Notes under the pieces: model-generated
What the model was told of the DNA's origin: nothing
What the model saw: only the letters and a program-made list of their open reading frames with translations
Databases searched by the model: none
In this document: positions 53,751 through 63,695 of the stretch, piece by piece
Numbering within the stretch: position 1 is the first letter of the stretch
Layout: every line of letters starts with the position of its first letter
Source: Bradyrhizobium arachidis
GTDB taxonomy: Bacteria; Pseudomonadota; Alphaproteobacteria; Rhizobiales; Xanthobacteraceae
Assembly (NCBI RefSeq): GCF_015291705.1
Contig: NZ_CP030050.1
Span: forward strand, 3,472,001-3,536,000
Reading direction: 5' to 3'
Length of the DNA: 64,000 nucleotides
Position numbers and translations under genes: made by a program

Positions 53751-55618
53751 GCCTGCTCCATCCGTCGATAGGCGTCCTGCAGCGTGGCAAGCGCGTCGGC
53801 CCCGGCAAAGATGAAGCCGGTGACGCCGGCAGCCCGCAGCGCCCCCTCGGTATCAGTCGGGCGGCCTGCGAGATACATATGTCTGCTGCCAGACGTTTGC
53901 AGGGCCTTCGCGACGGCTTCGGCGTGTTCCGCATAGACCTTGTCGCTGGAACAAAGGCAGGCGAGCTCGGCGCCGGAAGCCTTGAAGGCGGCGGCCAGCC
54001 TGGCTGGATCGGCAAAACCCTCGCTGTCGAGGGCCTCGATGCCGCCGGCTTCGAAGAAGCTCTTGGCGAAGGTCGCACGCGCCGTGAAATCGGCGGGCGT
54101 GCCGAGATTGGCCAGAAACACCTTTGGCCGCGCGCCGCGCGCCTTCAGCGCCGCATCGGATTTGTCGCGCAGCGCCTCGAACGGCTCCGCCAGCCGGATC
54201 GGCGGCAGAGGATCGAACTTGTATTTCTGCTCGCCGTAAGGCGCGAGCGCGACCGGCGTCGCCTTCAGCACCGCGGTCTCGCTCTCATGCAGGCTCGGAA
54301 ACTCGCTGGCGCCGGTCAGCACGTCGCGGCGCTTTGCGATGTTGGCATCGCGCGCCTTTCGTGCGGCCGCCACCTTGCTCTGGAACAGTCCCTGCTGAAG
54401 TGCGGCGAAGGCGCCGCCGGCTTTCTCGCTCTCCTGGAACAGCGCCCAGGCTGCGTCGCAGAGCTGCGCGGTCAGCGTCTCGATGCCGCCGGCGCCGGCG
54501 GCGGGATCGCTGACCTTGGCGAGGTTGCTTTCTTCCAGCAGCAGGAGCTGCGTATTGCGCGCCACCCGCCGCGCGAACGGATCGGGCAGGCCGAGCGCCA
54601 GCGTATGCGGCAGCACGGTGATCGCATTGGCGCCGGCGAGGCCAGCCGCGAATGTCGCGATGGTCGCGCGCAGCATGTTCACATAGGGGTCGCGCTGCGT
54701 CAGCATGCGCCAGGCCGTATCGGCGGCGATGAACAGCGGCTTTGGTGTCAATCCGCACGCCGTCGCGATGCGCGCCCAGAGCAGCCGCAGCGCGCGGAAT
54801 TTGGCCATGGTCAGGAACTGGTCGGCATCCGCGGCAAGCCGCGCATAGACCATGCCTTGCGCCTGCTCGAGCGGAATGCCGGCGCCTTCGATCGCGCGCA
54901 AGTAAGCGATACCGCAGGCGAGCACGAAGGCGAGCTCCTGCACCTCGGAGCCGCCGGCATCGTGGATCACGCGTCCGTCGGCGGATGCGAACGGCCCCTT
55001 GAAGCCGAGCGCGGCGAGGCCCTTGATCGCGCCGGTGACGGCGGGAACGATCTCGTCCCAGGTATAAGGACTATGGCCCCAGAACGCGCCGGCCGCGAGC
55101 GGATCGAGTCCGAAGCGGATGTTGCAGGCGGCGGGATCGAGGCCGTTGCTCTTGACATATTCCGCGACATGGATCGCGGCCATCCGCGATTGCGGTCCGA
55201 TCTCGAGCTCGATGCCGATGCCGGCATCGAGATGAATGTCCTTCAATATTTTTGCGATCGCCTCGGCCGAAGGTTCCAGGCCGAAACCGTGAGCGCCATT
55301 GGCGCCGGCGAACACCAGTGCGAGCCCCGTCGCGCCATTCTCCAGATCGGTCAGTGCTTGCGCATTCGCGAGCGCCGCATCGGGATGGTCGATCCGCTGC
55401 ACGATCTGCCACGGTGCCGCCGCAGGCCGCCCCACCACCGGTGCGACGCCTTTGGCACGCGGATAGAGCGGGTCGATCTTGAGGCCGTCATAGGTCTTGC
55501 CGACCAGCTTCTCGAACGGCGCGCCCTTCAGCACGCCATCGACCAGCTTGCGCCAGTCTTCGACGGTCGCCTTGGGAAAATCGGCCGCCAGCGGCAGGTC
55601 GTCGGTCACGGAGGTCAT
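53747..55618 (-). CDS. mutA: Methylmalonyl-CoA mutase, small subunit
   Basis: 623 residues from ATG 55618 (MTSVTDDLPL); GGGAG lies upstream, and a TTG at 55636 would add six residues. The fold repeats that of the large subunit, but the cobalamin motif is lost: the stretch VFLANLGTPADFTARA lacks the DxHxxG His. That is normal for the non-catalytic subunit. Together with mutB it forms a heterodimer. The downstream GFA gene is coupled by ATGA. folK lies 81 bases upstream on the same strand. Confidence 0.88.
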   Translation of the reverse strand: MTSVTDDLPLAADFPKATVEDWRKLVDGVLKGAPFEKLVGKTYDGLKIDPLYPRAKGVAPVVGRPAAAPWQIVQRIDHPDAALANAQALTDLENGATGLALVFAGANGAHGFGLEPSAEAIAKILKDIHLDAGIGIELEIGPQSRMAAIHVAEYVKSNGLDPAACNIRFGLDPLAAGAFWGHSPYTWDEIVPAVTGAIKGLAALGFKGPFASADGRVIHDAGGSEVQELAFVLACGIAYLRAIEGAGIPLEQAQGMVYARLAADADQFLTMAKFRALRLLWARIATACGLTPKPLFIAADTAWRMLTQRDPYVNMLRATIATFAAGLAGANAITVLPHTLALGLPDPFARRVARNTQLLLLEESNLAKVSDPAAGAGGIETLTAQLCDAAWALFQESEKAGGAFAALQQGLFQSKVAAARKARDANIAKRRDVLTGASEFPSLHESETAVLKATPVALAPYGEQKYKFDPLPPIRLAEPFEALRDKSDAALKARGARPKVFLANLGTPADFTARATFAKSFFEAGGIEALDSEGFADPARLAAAFKASGAELACLCSSDKVYAEHAEAVAKALQTSGSRHMYLAGRPTDTEGALRAAGVTGFIFAGADALATLQDAYRRMEQA

Positions 55619-55699
55619 ACGGCCAAGGGCTCCCAAACGGCTTGTTATTCGCAGGCGAAATTGCCACGCCGAACCGTCCCTGCAAACGGTTGTTTTTGG

Positions 55700-56191
55700 T
55701 TAACCGGTATCCGGAAGCCGCTCAATGCCTTGCGTCGAGACGCTGGCAAGCCCGTCACGCACACGAATGCCTGCGATGACGCGATCGGGCGCGATTTCGG
55801 CCAGCGGCACCAGCACGAAAGCGCGCTCGAACAGGCGCGGATGCGGCAAGGTCAGGTCGGGCTTCTGCAGGGAAACATCGTCATAGGCGATCATGTCGAG
55901 ATCGAGCGTACGCGGGCCCCAGCGCCGGTCTTTCTCCCGCGTGCGGCCGAACTTCTGCTCGACCTTCTGCATCACGAACAGCAGCGCGTGCGGATCGAGA
56001 TCGGTCTCGATCTCGACACAGGCATTGATGAAGGGATCCTGGTCCTCATCGCCCCAGGGCGGCGTCGCGTAGTCCGCGGAGCGCGCGATCATTGCGGCCT
56101 GTGCCATGCCGCAGATGTGCGAGATCGCCTTTTTGAATGTCGCGCGGACATCGCCGACATTGCCGCCGAGTGCGATCAGCACGCTCGCCAT
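55700..56191 (-). CDS. folK: 6-hydroxymethyl-dihydropterin pyrophosphokinase
   Basis: 163 residues. The start VLIALGGNVGDVRATF and the signature DRRWGPRTLDLDMIAYDD define HPPK, which makes the pyrophosphate ester used by FolP. It lies one base after folB, and both follow folP, so folP-folB-folK is one transcript. The order places the three late folate genes together as in many alphaproteobacteria. Confidence 0.93.
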   Translation of the reverse strand: MASVLIALGGNVGDVRATFKKAISHICGMAQAAMIARSADYATPPWGDEDQDPFINACVEIETDLDPHALLFVMQKVEQKFGRTREKDRRWGPRTLDLDMIAYDDVSLQKPDLTLPHPRLFERAFVLVPLAEIAPDRVIAGIRVRDGLASVSTQGIERLPDTG

Positions 56192-56192
56192 G

Positions 56193-56557
56193 TCAGGGGT
56201 GCCGCGAGCGCGTCAGCATGATGCCGACGTCGTCGAAGATCGCGGCGATCGGCGCATGCGGCTTGTGCACGGTGATCTTGACCGCACGGATGCGCGGGAA
56301 GTGCGACAGGATGGCATCGGCGACCGCGCCGGCGGCGCCTTCCAGCAGCTTGTAATTGGTGTTCTTGAACGCCGCCGTCGTGGTTGCCACGACTTCGGCG
56401 TAGGAGACCGTATCGGCGAGCCGGTCGGTGCGCGCAGGCTCCGACAGGTCGGTATAGAGCTCGAGGTCGATGACGAAACGCTGGCCGACCTCGGTCTCGT
56501 GATCCATCACGCCGTGGCGGGCATGGATCGACAGGCCGGTGACGAAGATCGTGTCGG

Positions 56558-56561
<4 letters not shown>
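56193..56561 (-). CDS. folB: Dihydroneopterin aldolase
   Basis: 122 residues. FVTGLSIHARHGVMDHETEVGQRFVIDLEL is the FolB start and DTVSYAEV the active-site neighbourhood. It cleaves dihydroneopterin to 6-hydroxymethyl-dihydropterin. The first four bases overlap the folP stop, and the last stop is one base from folK. Confidence 0.93.
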
Positions 56562-57418
<857 letters not shown>

Positions 57419-57484
57419 GCCGGTGGCTTTAGCGGCCGGGGAGGGGGAGTCAAGACGGGATTGGCGCCAGCGCGCCCTCTGTGA

Positions 57485-57630
57485 CCGTCACACTGAGGCG
57501 CTCGCCTCTTCGGCCAGCCTCGAAGGGCGACGGCCCGGCTCTCTCCATGTGGCAGCCAGCGTGGCCGCTCATCCTTCGAGGCTCCCGGCGCGATGCTTTG
57601 CATCGCGCCACTCGCACCTCAGGATGACGG
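57485..57630. repeat. Intergenic inverted repeat, family A (long form)
   Basis: CCGTCACACTGAGG...CCTCGAAGGGCGACGG is paired with CATCCTTCGAGG...CACCTCAGGATGACGG. A small hairpin near CGCGATG...CATCGCG lies in the right half. It occupies most of the folP upstream gap, so the fol promoter has little room outside it. Confidence 0.8.
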
Positions 57631-57644
57631 AGAGAGTAAGCAGG

Positions 57645-58052
57645 CTAGTACGTGATCTTCGGCGGCAGCTTCTTGGCCTTGGCGATGATGTCGCCGACCG
57701 ATTTCTCGGAAGGAAGGATGCGGACGAGCTTCTTCCTCTCGTTCGCCTCGCGCATGCTCTGCGCAAGCCTTGCCGGATTGCGATAGGCGAGCTCGCGCAC
57801 CGTGGTGACGCCGGCGGCACGGACGAGGCCCACCTTGGCACGCCCCATGCCGGGGATGCGCATGTAATCGGAGACGTTGGCCCATTCCAGCAGCAGCTGC
57901 TCGCTGATGCCGGTCTTGGCGGAGAGCGCCTTGCGGCCCTTCACAGTCGAGGCCGCCTCGAGTAGCGCGTCGGTCGTGCGGATGCCCTGCGCCTTCAGCT
58001 TGGTGGCGGCAAAAGCAGGCAGGCCCTCAATCTCGGAAATCGGATATGTCAT
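57645..58052 (-). CDS. DUF4332 helix-hairpin-helix protein
   Basis: 135 residues. Two helix-hairpin-helix turns are seen: IEGLPAFAATKLKAQGI and MRIPGMGRAKVGLVRAAGV. That is the DUF4332 composition. Proteins of this family may bind DNA or nucleic acid ends, but none here is characterised. The gene is followed by a small unknown gene on the same strand (26-base gap). Confidence 0.78.
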   Translation of the reverse strand: MTYPISEIEGLPAFAATKLKAQGIRTTDALLEAASTVKGRKALSAKTGISEQLLLEWANVSDYMRIPGMGRAKVGLVRAAGVTTVRELAYRNPARLAQSMREANERKKLVRILPSEKSVGDIIAKAKKLPPKITY

Positions 58053-58078
58053 GATATTCGATATGAAAAAAGCGTCGC

Positions 58079-58444
58079 TCAGGCGAACTGGCTGAGGCCT
58101 GGCGTCCCCGCAATGATCTTGCCCATCTGATCCGCTCCGATTTTGTCTCGGCCGTAGCGGAAAAGTTCACGGGCGACATTTTGAATCTCGGACATGCCAA
58201 GTCCGAGGCTCATCAGGCGTGTGCCGACCGCCATCAGGCCACCGCCCATCAGCCGCGACAGTCCGCCGCTGCTCCTGGATGCCTCGATCGCGGCTTCCGC
58301 GCCGGGAATCTGATCGATCAGGGCTTGCACACTGTCGGAAGGACCCTCGTTACGGAGGAAGCCCAGGATAATGCCCACGGTCTTTTCAGCCACAGCACTA
58401 TCTATGCTGGCGTTTGTCGCCAGCCGCCCGATCAGCTCGTCCAT
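58079..58444 (-). CDS. Small helical protein, DUF2267/DUF2780-like
   Basis: 121 residues. LIGRLATNASIDSAVAEKTVGIILGFLRNEGPSDSVQALIDQIPGA matches the style of DUF2780/DUF2267 families, which are small helical proteins of unknown function. A Gly-rich middle (SSGGLSRLMGGGLMAVG) could be a flexible or membrane-touching loop. It begins the short leftward pair with the DUF4332 gene and is preceded by a 347-base gap. Confidence 0.68.
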   Translation of the reverse strand: MDELIGRLATNASIDSAVAEKTVGIILGFLRNEGPSDSVQALIDQIPGAEAAIEASRSSGGLSRLMGGGLMAVGTRLMSLGLGMSEIQNVARELFRYGRDKIGADQMGKIIAGTPGLSQFA

Positions 58445-58791
58445 TAGACCCGCCCCTCAACCGGTTGCACGCCGGAGTATTACTTTCGAAAATGATCTTG
58501 AGCCGGTGTGGTGTGAATTACAAGCGATGAACGCATGAGACGTTCCGATTCACTCTCGAAGGCGCGAAAAGTGTTGCAACGGTGCAAGAGCGAAGACGGA
58601 AACAGCGAAAAAATGCCGCGGTGCGAACGCACCGTTCCTACTTTTGGCTGATGCCGCCGGTATGTTTCCGGCTATGTCGCATGCGCGGGGCCCGTTGAAC
58701 GGTTTCAATCGGCGCGCGACATGCGTTAAACTACGGAACAGGTTCGCTCAGTTTCAATACGCGAAACTCGGCAGAGAGATCAGAGAGAATA
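58445..58791. other. 347-base gap before the HerA-like gene
   Basis: No gene is seen. A 7-bp hairpin, CGGTGCG-aa-CGCACCG at 58619-58634, is followed by TTCCTACTTTT and might be a weak terminator. The part 58690-58790 probably holds the HerA-like promoter; AGAGAGAT lies near its start codon. Confidence 0.4.
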
Positions 58792-60414
58792 ATGACGGCA
58801 CAGGACAGCAAGCTCGGCGACACCGACGACAAGATCTTCGTCGGCAAGGGAGACGAGCAGGCATGGCTGACGCTGGCGCTCGCCAATCGCCACGGCCTCG
58901 TCACCGGCGCAACCGGAACCGGAAAGACGGTGACGCTGCAGGTCATGGCGGAAGGATTTGCGCGCGCCGGTGTTCCGGTGTTCGCGGCCGACATCAAGGG
59001 CGATCTCTCCGGCATCTCCGAGGTCGGCGAGGCCAAGGACTTCATCGTCAAGCGCGCCACCGAGATGGGGCTGACCTTCCAGCCTGACCAATTCTCGACG
59101 GTGTTCTGGGACGTGTTCGGCGAGCAGGGCCATCCGGTGCGCGCGACCGTCACGGAAATGGGGCCGCTGCTGCTGGCGCGCATGCTCGACCTGAACGACG
59201 TGCAGGAAGGCGTGCTCAACGTCGCCTTCCGCGTCGCCGACGACGCCGGCCTCACCCTCATCGACATGAAGGATCTGCGCGCGCTGCTCGACGCGATCGT
59301 GCCGGATGCCGGCAAGAAAAGCGCCGATGCCGAGGAAAGCCCGCTCGCCGACATCAAGAAGGCGGCGCAGGGTTTTGGCAACGTCACCAAGGCCACGGTC
59401 GGCACCATTCAGCGCCAGCTGCTGGTGCTGGAGAACCAGGGCGCCACCAAATTCTTCGGCGAGCCCGCGCTGACGCTGAAAGATTTCATGAAGACCGACC
59501 GCGACGGCCGCGGCATGGTCAACATCCTCGTTGCCGACAAGCTGCTCCAGTCTCCACGGCTTTACGCGACATTCCTGCTGTGGATGCTGTCGGAGCTGTT
59601 CGAGGAGCTGCCTGAAGCGGGCGACCTTCCGAAGCCGAAACTGGTGTTCTTCTTTGACGAGGCGCATCTGCTCTTCAACGACGCGCCGAAGGCGCTGTTG
59701 GACAAGATCGAGCAGGTGGTGCGCCTGATCCGCTCCAAGGGCGTCGGCGTCTACTTCGTGACGCAGAACCCGATCGACGTGCCCGACCGCGTGCTGGGGC
59801 AGCTCGGCAACCGGGTGCAGCATGCGCTGCGCGCGTTCACCCCGCGCGACCAGAAAGCGGTCATCGCTGCGGCCCAGACCTTCCGGCCCAACCCCAAGCT
59901 CGACACCGCCAAGGTGATCATGGAGCTCGGCAAGGGCGAGGCGTTGGTGTCCTTCCTCGAAGGCAATGGCACACCGGCGATGGTCGAGCGCGTGATGATC
60001 CGGCCGCCGTCGGCCCGCATCGGGCCGATCACTCCGGAAGAGCGCAAGGCGATCATGGATGCAAGTCCAGTGAAGGGCAAATACGACACCGCCGTCGATG
60101 CCGAGTCGGCGTATGAGATGATCCAGAAGCGCATCGCCGGCACTGCGGCGACCGCCGATGCCGGCGCGGCCGGCGGAGGCGGCGGTATCCTCGGCCAGAT
60201 CGGCTCGATCGTCGGCACCATCTTCGGCACCAATGTCAAGCGCGGCCGCCTGTCGACGGGACAGGTCATTGCGCGCGACGTGACGCGATCGGTGACCAAC
60301 CAGGTGATCGGCGGCATGGCGGCCAATATCGGCAAATCGGTCGCCGGCCAGCTTGGCGGCTCCATCGGCCGCACGCTGGTCCGCGGCGCGCTCGGCGGGC
60401 TGCTGCGCCGCTAG
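58792..60414 (+). CDS. HerA-like ATPase (DUF853/YjgR family)
   Basis: 540 residues. Walker A is GATGTGKT (39-46) and Walker B is LVFFFDEAHLLF (284-295). The family pattern FAADIKGDLSGIS and QPDQFSTVFWDVFG matches DUF853. Relatives are hexameric FtsK/HerA-type motors, but this branch (YjgR) has no proven role. The C-terminal Gly-rich end GGSIGRTLVRGALGGLL could touch membrane. It stands alone; no NurA nuclease or restriction gene is adjacent. Confidence 0.88.
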   Translation: MTAQDSKLGDTDDKIFVGKGDEQAWLTLALANRHGLVTGATGTGKTVTLQVMAEGFARAGVPVFAADIKGDLSGISEVGEAKDFIVKRATEMGLTFQPDQFSTVFWDVFGEQGHPVRATVTEMGPLLLARMLDLNDVQEGVLNVAFRVADDAGLTLIDMKDLRALLDAIVPDAGKKSADAEESPLADIKKAAQGFGNVTKATVGTIQRQLLVLENQGATKFFGEPALTLKDFMKTDRDGRGMVNILVADKLLQSPRLYATFLLWMLSELFEELPEAGDLPKPKLVFFFDEAHLLFNDAPKALLDKIEQVVRLIRSKGVGVYFVTQNPIDVPDRVLGQLGNRVQHALRAFTPRDQKAVIAAAQTFRPNPKLDTAKVIMELGKGEALVSFLEGNGTPAMVERVMIRPPSARIGPITPEERKAIMDASPVKGKYDTAVDAESAYEMIQKRIAGTAATADAGAAGGGGGILGQIGSIVGTIFGTNVKRGRLSTGQVIARDVTRSVTNQVIGGMAANIGKSVAGQLGGSIGRTLVRGALGGLLRR

Positions 60415-60537
60415 GCAGACAAGCTGGGTTTGAGGCGGGCTCGTCAAGCCCATCACCACCATAATTTCAGGTGAGGGGGCTCTCCAAGCCTGCCCCAGTC
60501 TGCTACGCCCTATCCCTTTGCCGAACTGGACCACACC

Positions 60538-61869
60538 GTGACCTCGACCGACCCGCTACCCAAGCCTGATCTGCCGCGACGCCTGTCGCTGCGCGCGCCG
60601 CTGGATCTGTTGTTCCTGCTCTGCTGCTTCATCCTGACGGCCGACGTCCTCGGTCCCGAGTTCTTCGGCCACAACGGCAAGACCAAGGATTATGCGCTCT
60701 GGTATTGGGCCGGGCAGCAGGTGCTGCACGGCGCGCCGCTCTATCCCAGCGACGTCCATCACCAGTTCGATTTCATCTATCCGCCGCTGTCCGCGATCTT
60801 GCTCGCGATCCCGAGCTGGTTCGGCAAGATCGCGCTCTACACCGTGCTGTCCATCCTGAACGCGCTGGCGTGGTGGTACACCGGGACCCTCTCCAACGTC
60901 ATGACTGGATCGGGCCACAAGGCTGGCCCCTGGCTGGAGGCGCTGCCGGTCATCGTCACCGTGACCTTTACGTTCGACATGTTCGACCTCGGCCAGCCGA
61001 ACCTCGTCCTGCTCGCGATGATGCTGTGGGGCTTCTGGAACTTGCAGCATCAGCGTCCCTGGCTCGCCGGCTTCATGTTCGCGCTCGCCACCGCCATCAA
61101 GGTGTTTCCGATCGCGGTGCTGCCTTATCTGGTCTGGCGGCGGAAATGGGTGGCCGTCGGCGCCATGGTCGCCTTCACCGGCATCCTTCTTTACGTCGTG
61201 CCGGCGCCGATCCGCGGCTTCGAGCGCAACGCGGCCGAGCTTGCGACCTGGTATCAGGGCATGGTCGGCTCGAGTTCGGAAAAGGGCTTTGGCCAGCGCG
61301 ACGAGCAGAACTGGTCGTGGGTCAACCAGTCCATCATTGCGGTGACGCATCGCCTGGTCCGGCCGATCAACTACAATCAGGAGGATCCCAACAAGCCGCC
61401 GCGCACGATGAATGTCATCGACGTCGACTACAAGACGGCGAACTGGATCGTGCTTGCGGTGTCGGCTCTGCTCGGGCTCGGCTTCCTCGCGGTGATGCCA
61501 CGGCAAGCGCGGCGAACGGCGCGATCGGATGCCGAGGAGCTCGGCATCCTGTTCTGCCTGATGACGATCGCCTCGCCTCTGGCGCGGCAATACTACTTCA
61601 TGTGGCTGTTCTTCCCGATGACGGTGCTGATGCATCGCGCCGCCTTCGACGAACGGGCGAATGTGCGGCTGGGAACCTGGCTTGCGCTGGCCGCTGCCGG
61701 CATCCTCATGCTGCTGGCGCTGCCCTGGTTTCCCAACGTGATCCAGGCCTGGGGCAACAATCTTGCCGCCACCGGCATTCTCGCCGGCAGCCTTGCATGG
61801 CACCTCCGCCATCCGCCGGTTGCGGCTGGCTCTGGCGCTGTGCCGGAGTTAAAAGCCAAGCCATCTTGA
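60538..61869 (+). CDS. GT87/DUF2029-like membrane glycosyltransferase
   Basis: 443 residues, starting at GTG 60538. About ten helices are expected. The early loop has KDYALWYWAGQQVLHGAPLY and FIYPPLSAILLAI, a shape shared with polyprenyl-phosphate-using GT-C enzymes (DUF2029/GT87). It may transfer a sugar from a polyprenyl carrier outside the membrane. The target glycan is unknown. The gap to the HerA gene (123 bases) has no clear element. Confidence 0.75.
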   Translation: MTSTDPLPKPDLPRRLSLRAPLDLLFLLCCFILTADVLGPEFFGHNGKTKDYALWYWAGQQVLHGAPLYPSDVHHQFDFIYPPLSAILLAIPSWFGKIALYTVLSILNALAWWYTGTLSNVMTGSGHKAGPWLEALPVIVTVTFTFDMFDLGQPNLVLLAMMLWGFWNLQHQRPWLAGFMFALATAIKVFPIAVLPYLVWRRKWVAVGAMVAFTGILLYVVPAPIRGFERNAAELATWYQGMVGSSSEKGFGQRDEQNWSWVNQSIIAVTHRLVRPINYNQEDPNKPPRTMNVIDVDYKTANWIVLAVSALLGLGFLAVMPRQARRTARSDAEELGILFCLMTIASPLARQYYFMWLFFPMTVLMHRAAFDERANVRLGTWLALAAAGILMLLALPWFPNVIQAWGNNLAATGILAGSLAWHLRHPPVAAGSGAVPELKAKPS

Positions 61870-61935
61870 AGAGCCATCTTGAACAGGCATCTTGAGCACC
61901 CGATGTCTCGGGACTCGAAAGCAGGGAAGACGACC

Positions 61936-63330
61936 ATGGCCAATGCGCAGCTTCAATCCGTGCTCGACCACATCGACAAGGATTTCGACAACAGCCTGGA
62001 GCGTCTGTTCTCGCTGTTGCGGATCAAGTCGATCTCCGCGGATCCGGCCTTTGCCGGCGATTGCAAGGCCGCGGCCGAGCATCTCGCCAAGGACATTGCG
62101 AGCCTCGGTGTCTCAACCGAAGTGAGGCCGACCGCCGGCCATCCCGCTGTCGTCGGCAAGACCGGAGCGGGCGGCCGGCCGCATGTGATCTTCTACGGTC
62201 ATTACGACGTGCAGCCGGTCGACCCGATCGACCTCTGGCACAGCCCGCCGTTCGAGCCCGTCGTCACTAACCATGCCGATGGCCGCAAGATCATCGTCGC
62301 GCGCGGCGCCGAGGACGACAAGGGTCAGGTCATGACCTTCGTCGAGGCCTGCCGCGCCTGGAAGAAGGTGACGGGCTCGCTGCCGATCGACATCACCTTC
62401 CTGATCGAAGGCGAGGAGGAGGTCGGCTCGAAGAACTTCGTGCCGTTCGTCGAGGCCAACAAGGACGAGTTCAAGGCTGATTACGTGCTGGTCTGCGACA
62501 CCGGCATGTGGGATCCGGAAACGCCGGCGATCACGACGGCGCTGCGCGGCCTGCTCTATGAAGAGGTGAAGATCACCGCGGCCAATCGCGATCTGCATTC
62601 CGGCGTGTTTGGCGGCACGGCGATGAACCCGATCCGGGTGTTGACCAAAATCCTCGGCGGCCTGTTCGACGACGACAACCGCATCACCATTCCCGGCTTC
62701 TATGACGGCGTGAAGGATACGCCGCCGGAGGTCTTGGAGCAGTGGAAGAAGCTCAACTTCACCCCGGAGTCGTTCCTCAAGCCGGTCGGCCTGTCGCTCC
62801 CCGCTGGTGAGAAGGGGCGGCTGATGGTCGAGCAGGCTTCCACGCGTCCGACCTGCGACGTCAACGGCATCTGGGGCGGCTATATCGGCGAGGGCTCCAA
62901 GACGGTGATCCCGTCGCATGCCTCGGCCAAGGTCTCGTTCCGGCTGGTCCAGGGGCAGGATCCCCAGAAGATCCGCAAGGCGTTCCGCGATTACGTGACG
63001 GCGCGGATTCCGGGCGACTGCAAGGTCGAGTTCGGCGACCATTCCGCCGCGCCCGCCGTGGCGCTCGACTGGAACATGAAGCCGCTCGCCGCGGCCAGCA
63101 AGGCGCTGGCGGAGGAATGGGGCAAGGAGACCGTGCTGATGGGCTCGGGCGCTTCGATCCCGATCGTCGCCGACTTCAAGCGCACCCTTGGCCTCGATTC
63201 GCTGCTGGTCGGCTTCGGCCTCGACGACGACAACATCCACTCGCCGAACGAAAAGTACGACCTCCGCAGCTTCCAGAAGGGCATCCGCTCCTGGGCCCGC
63301 ATCCTCGCCGCGCTGGCGGAGGTGAAATAA
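61936..63330 (+). CDS. M20-family dipeptidase
   Basis: 464 residues from ATG 61936 with GGGAAG upstream. Metal motifs are FYGHYDVQP, GAEDDKGQV and EGEEEVGS, followed by VCDTGMW and LHSGVFGG. This is the M20 dipeptidase pattern (CNDP-like), longer than M20D. It acts in the cytoplasm on di- or tripeptides. A family B repeat starts 11 bases after its stop. Confidence 0.87.
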   Translation: MANAQLQSVLDHIDKDFDNSLERLFSLLRIKSISADPAFAGDCKAAAEHLAKDIASLGVSTEVRPTAGHPAVVGKTGAGGRPHVIFYGHYDVQPVDPIDLWHSPPFEPVVTNHADGRKIIVARGAEDDKGQVMTFVEACRAWKKVTGSLPIDITFLIEGEEEVGSKNFVPFVEANKDEFKADYVLVCDTGMWDPETPAITTALRGLLYEEVKITAANRDLHSGVFGGTAMNPIRVLTKILGGLFDDDNRITIPGFYDGVKDTPPEVLEQWKKLNFTPESFLKPVGLSLPAGEKGRLMVEQASTRPTCDVNGIWGGYIGEGSKTVIPSHASAKVSFRLVQGQDPQKIRKAFRDYVTARIPGDCKVEFGDHSAAPAVALDWNMKPLAAASKALAEEWGKETVLMGSGASIPIVADFKRTLGLDSLLVGFGLDDDNIHSPNEKYDLRSFQKGIRSWARILAALAEVK

Positions 63331-63341
63331 GACGAGGTGCC

Positions 63342-63435
63342 GTAGGGTGGGCAAAGGCGCAACGCGCCGTGCCCACCATCGCTCAGTGATTACCAAAGGA
63401 GAAGACGTGGGCACGCTTCGCTTTGCCCACCCTAC
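63342..63435. repeat. Intergenic inverted repeat, family B
   Basis: The same terminal arms as at 22166 and 44888 bound a 94-base element. It is the first of two repeats in the 365-base gap 63331-63695, which holds no gene. Confidence 0.85.
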
Positions 63436-63449
63436 GAGACTGCGTCTCC

Positions 63450-63579
63450 CGTCATCCTGAGGTGCGAGTGGCGCGATGCTCTAGCATCGCGCCGGGAGCC
63501 TCGAAGGATGCACGGCCCCGATGCAGCCGGGCGTCGCCCTTCGAGGCTCGCCGAAGAGGCGAACACCTCAGGGTGACGG
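63450..63579. repeat. Intergenic inverted repeat, family A
   Basis: CGTCATCCTGAGGTGCGAG...CCTCGAAGGATGCACGG is paired with CGTCGCCCTTCGAGG...CACCTCAGGGTGACGG. A hairpin GCGCGATGCT-ctAGCATCGCGC lies inside. Confidence 0.8.
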
Positions 63580-63610
63580 TGATGGTGATTGCGACCGCCA
63601 GCCCGAATAA

Positions 63611-63638
63611 AAACGCCGCCCGGGATTGGGCGGCGTTT
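63611..63638 (-). terminator. Rho-independent terminator of the aldolase gene
   Basis: AAACGCCGCCC (63611-63621) and GGGCGGCGTTT (63628-63638) give an 11-bp stem with a 6-base loop. On the minus strand the stem is followed by a run of T (TTTTTATT), 58 bases after the aldolase stop. Confidence 0.82.
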
Positions 63639-63695
63639 CATTCCAAAACGTGCAGAGGTCGTTCGAAAGCGATCCTACACCAAATCCCGAAAATC

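Noticed and set aside
58792..60414. HerA-like ATPase as part of a defence system (for example HerA with SIR2 or a nuclease)
   Set aside because: No partner nuclease or effector is adjacent and the domain matches the stand-alone DUF853/YjgR family.
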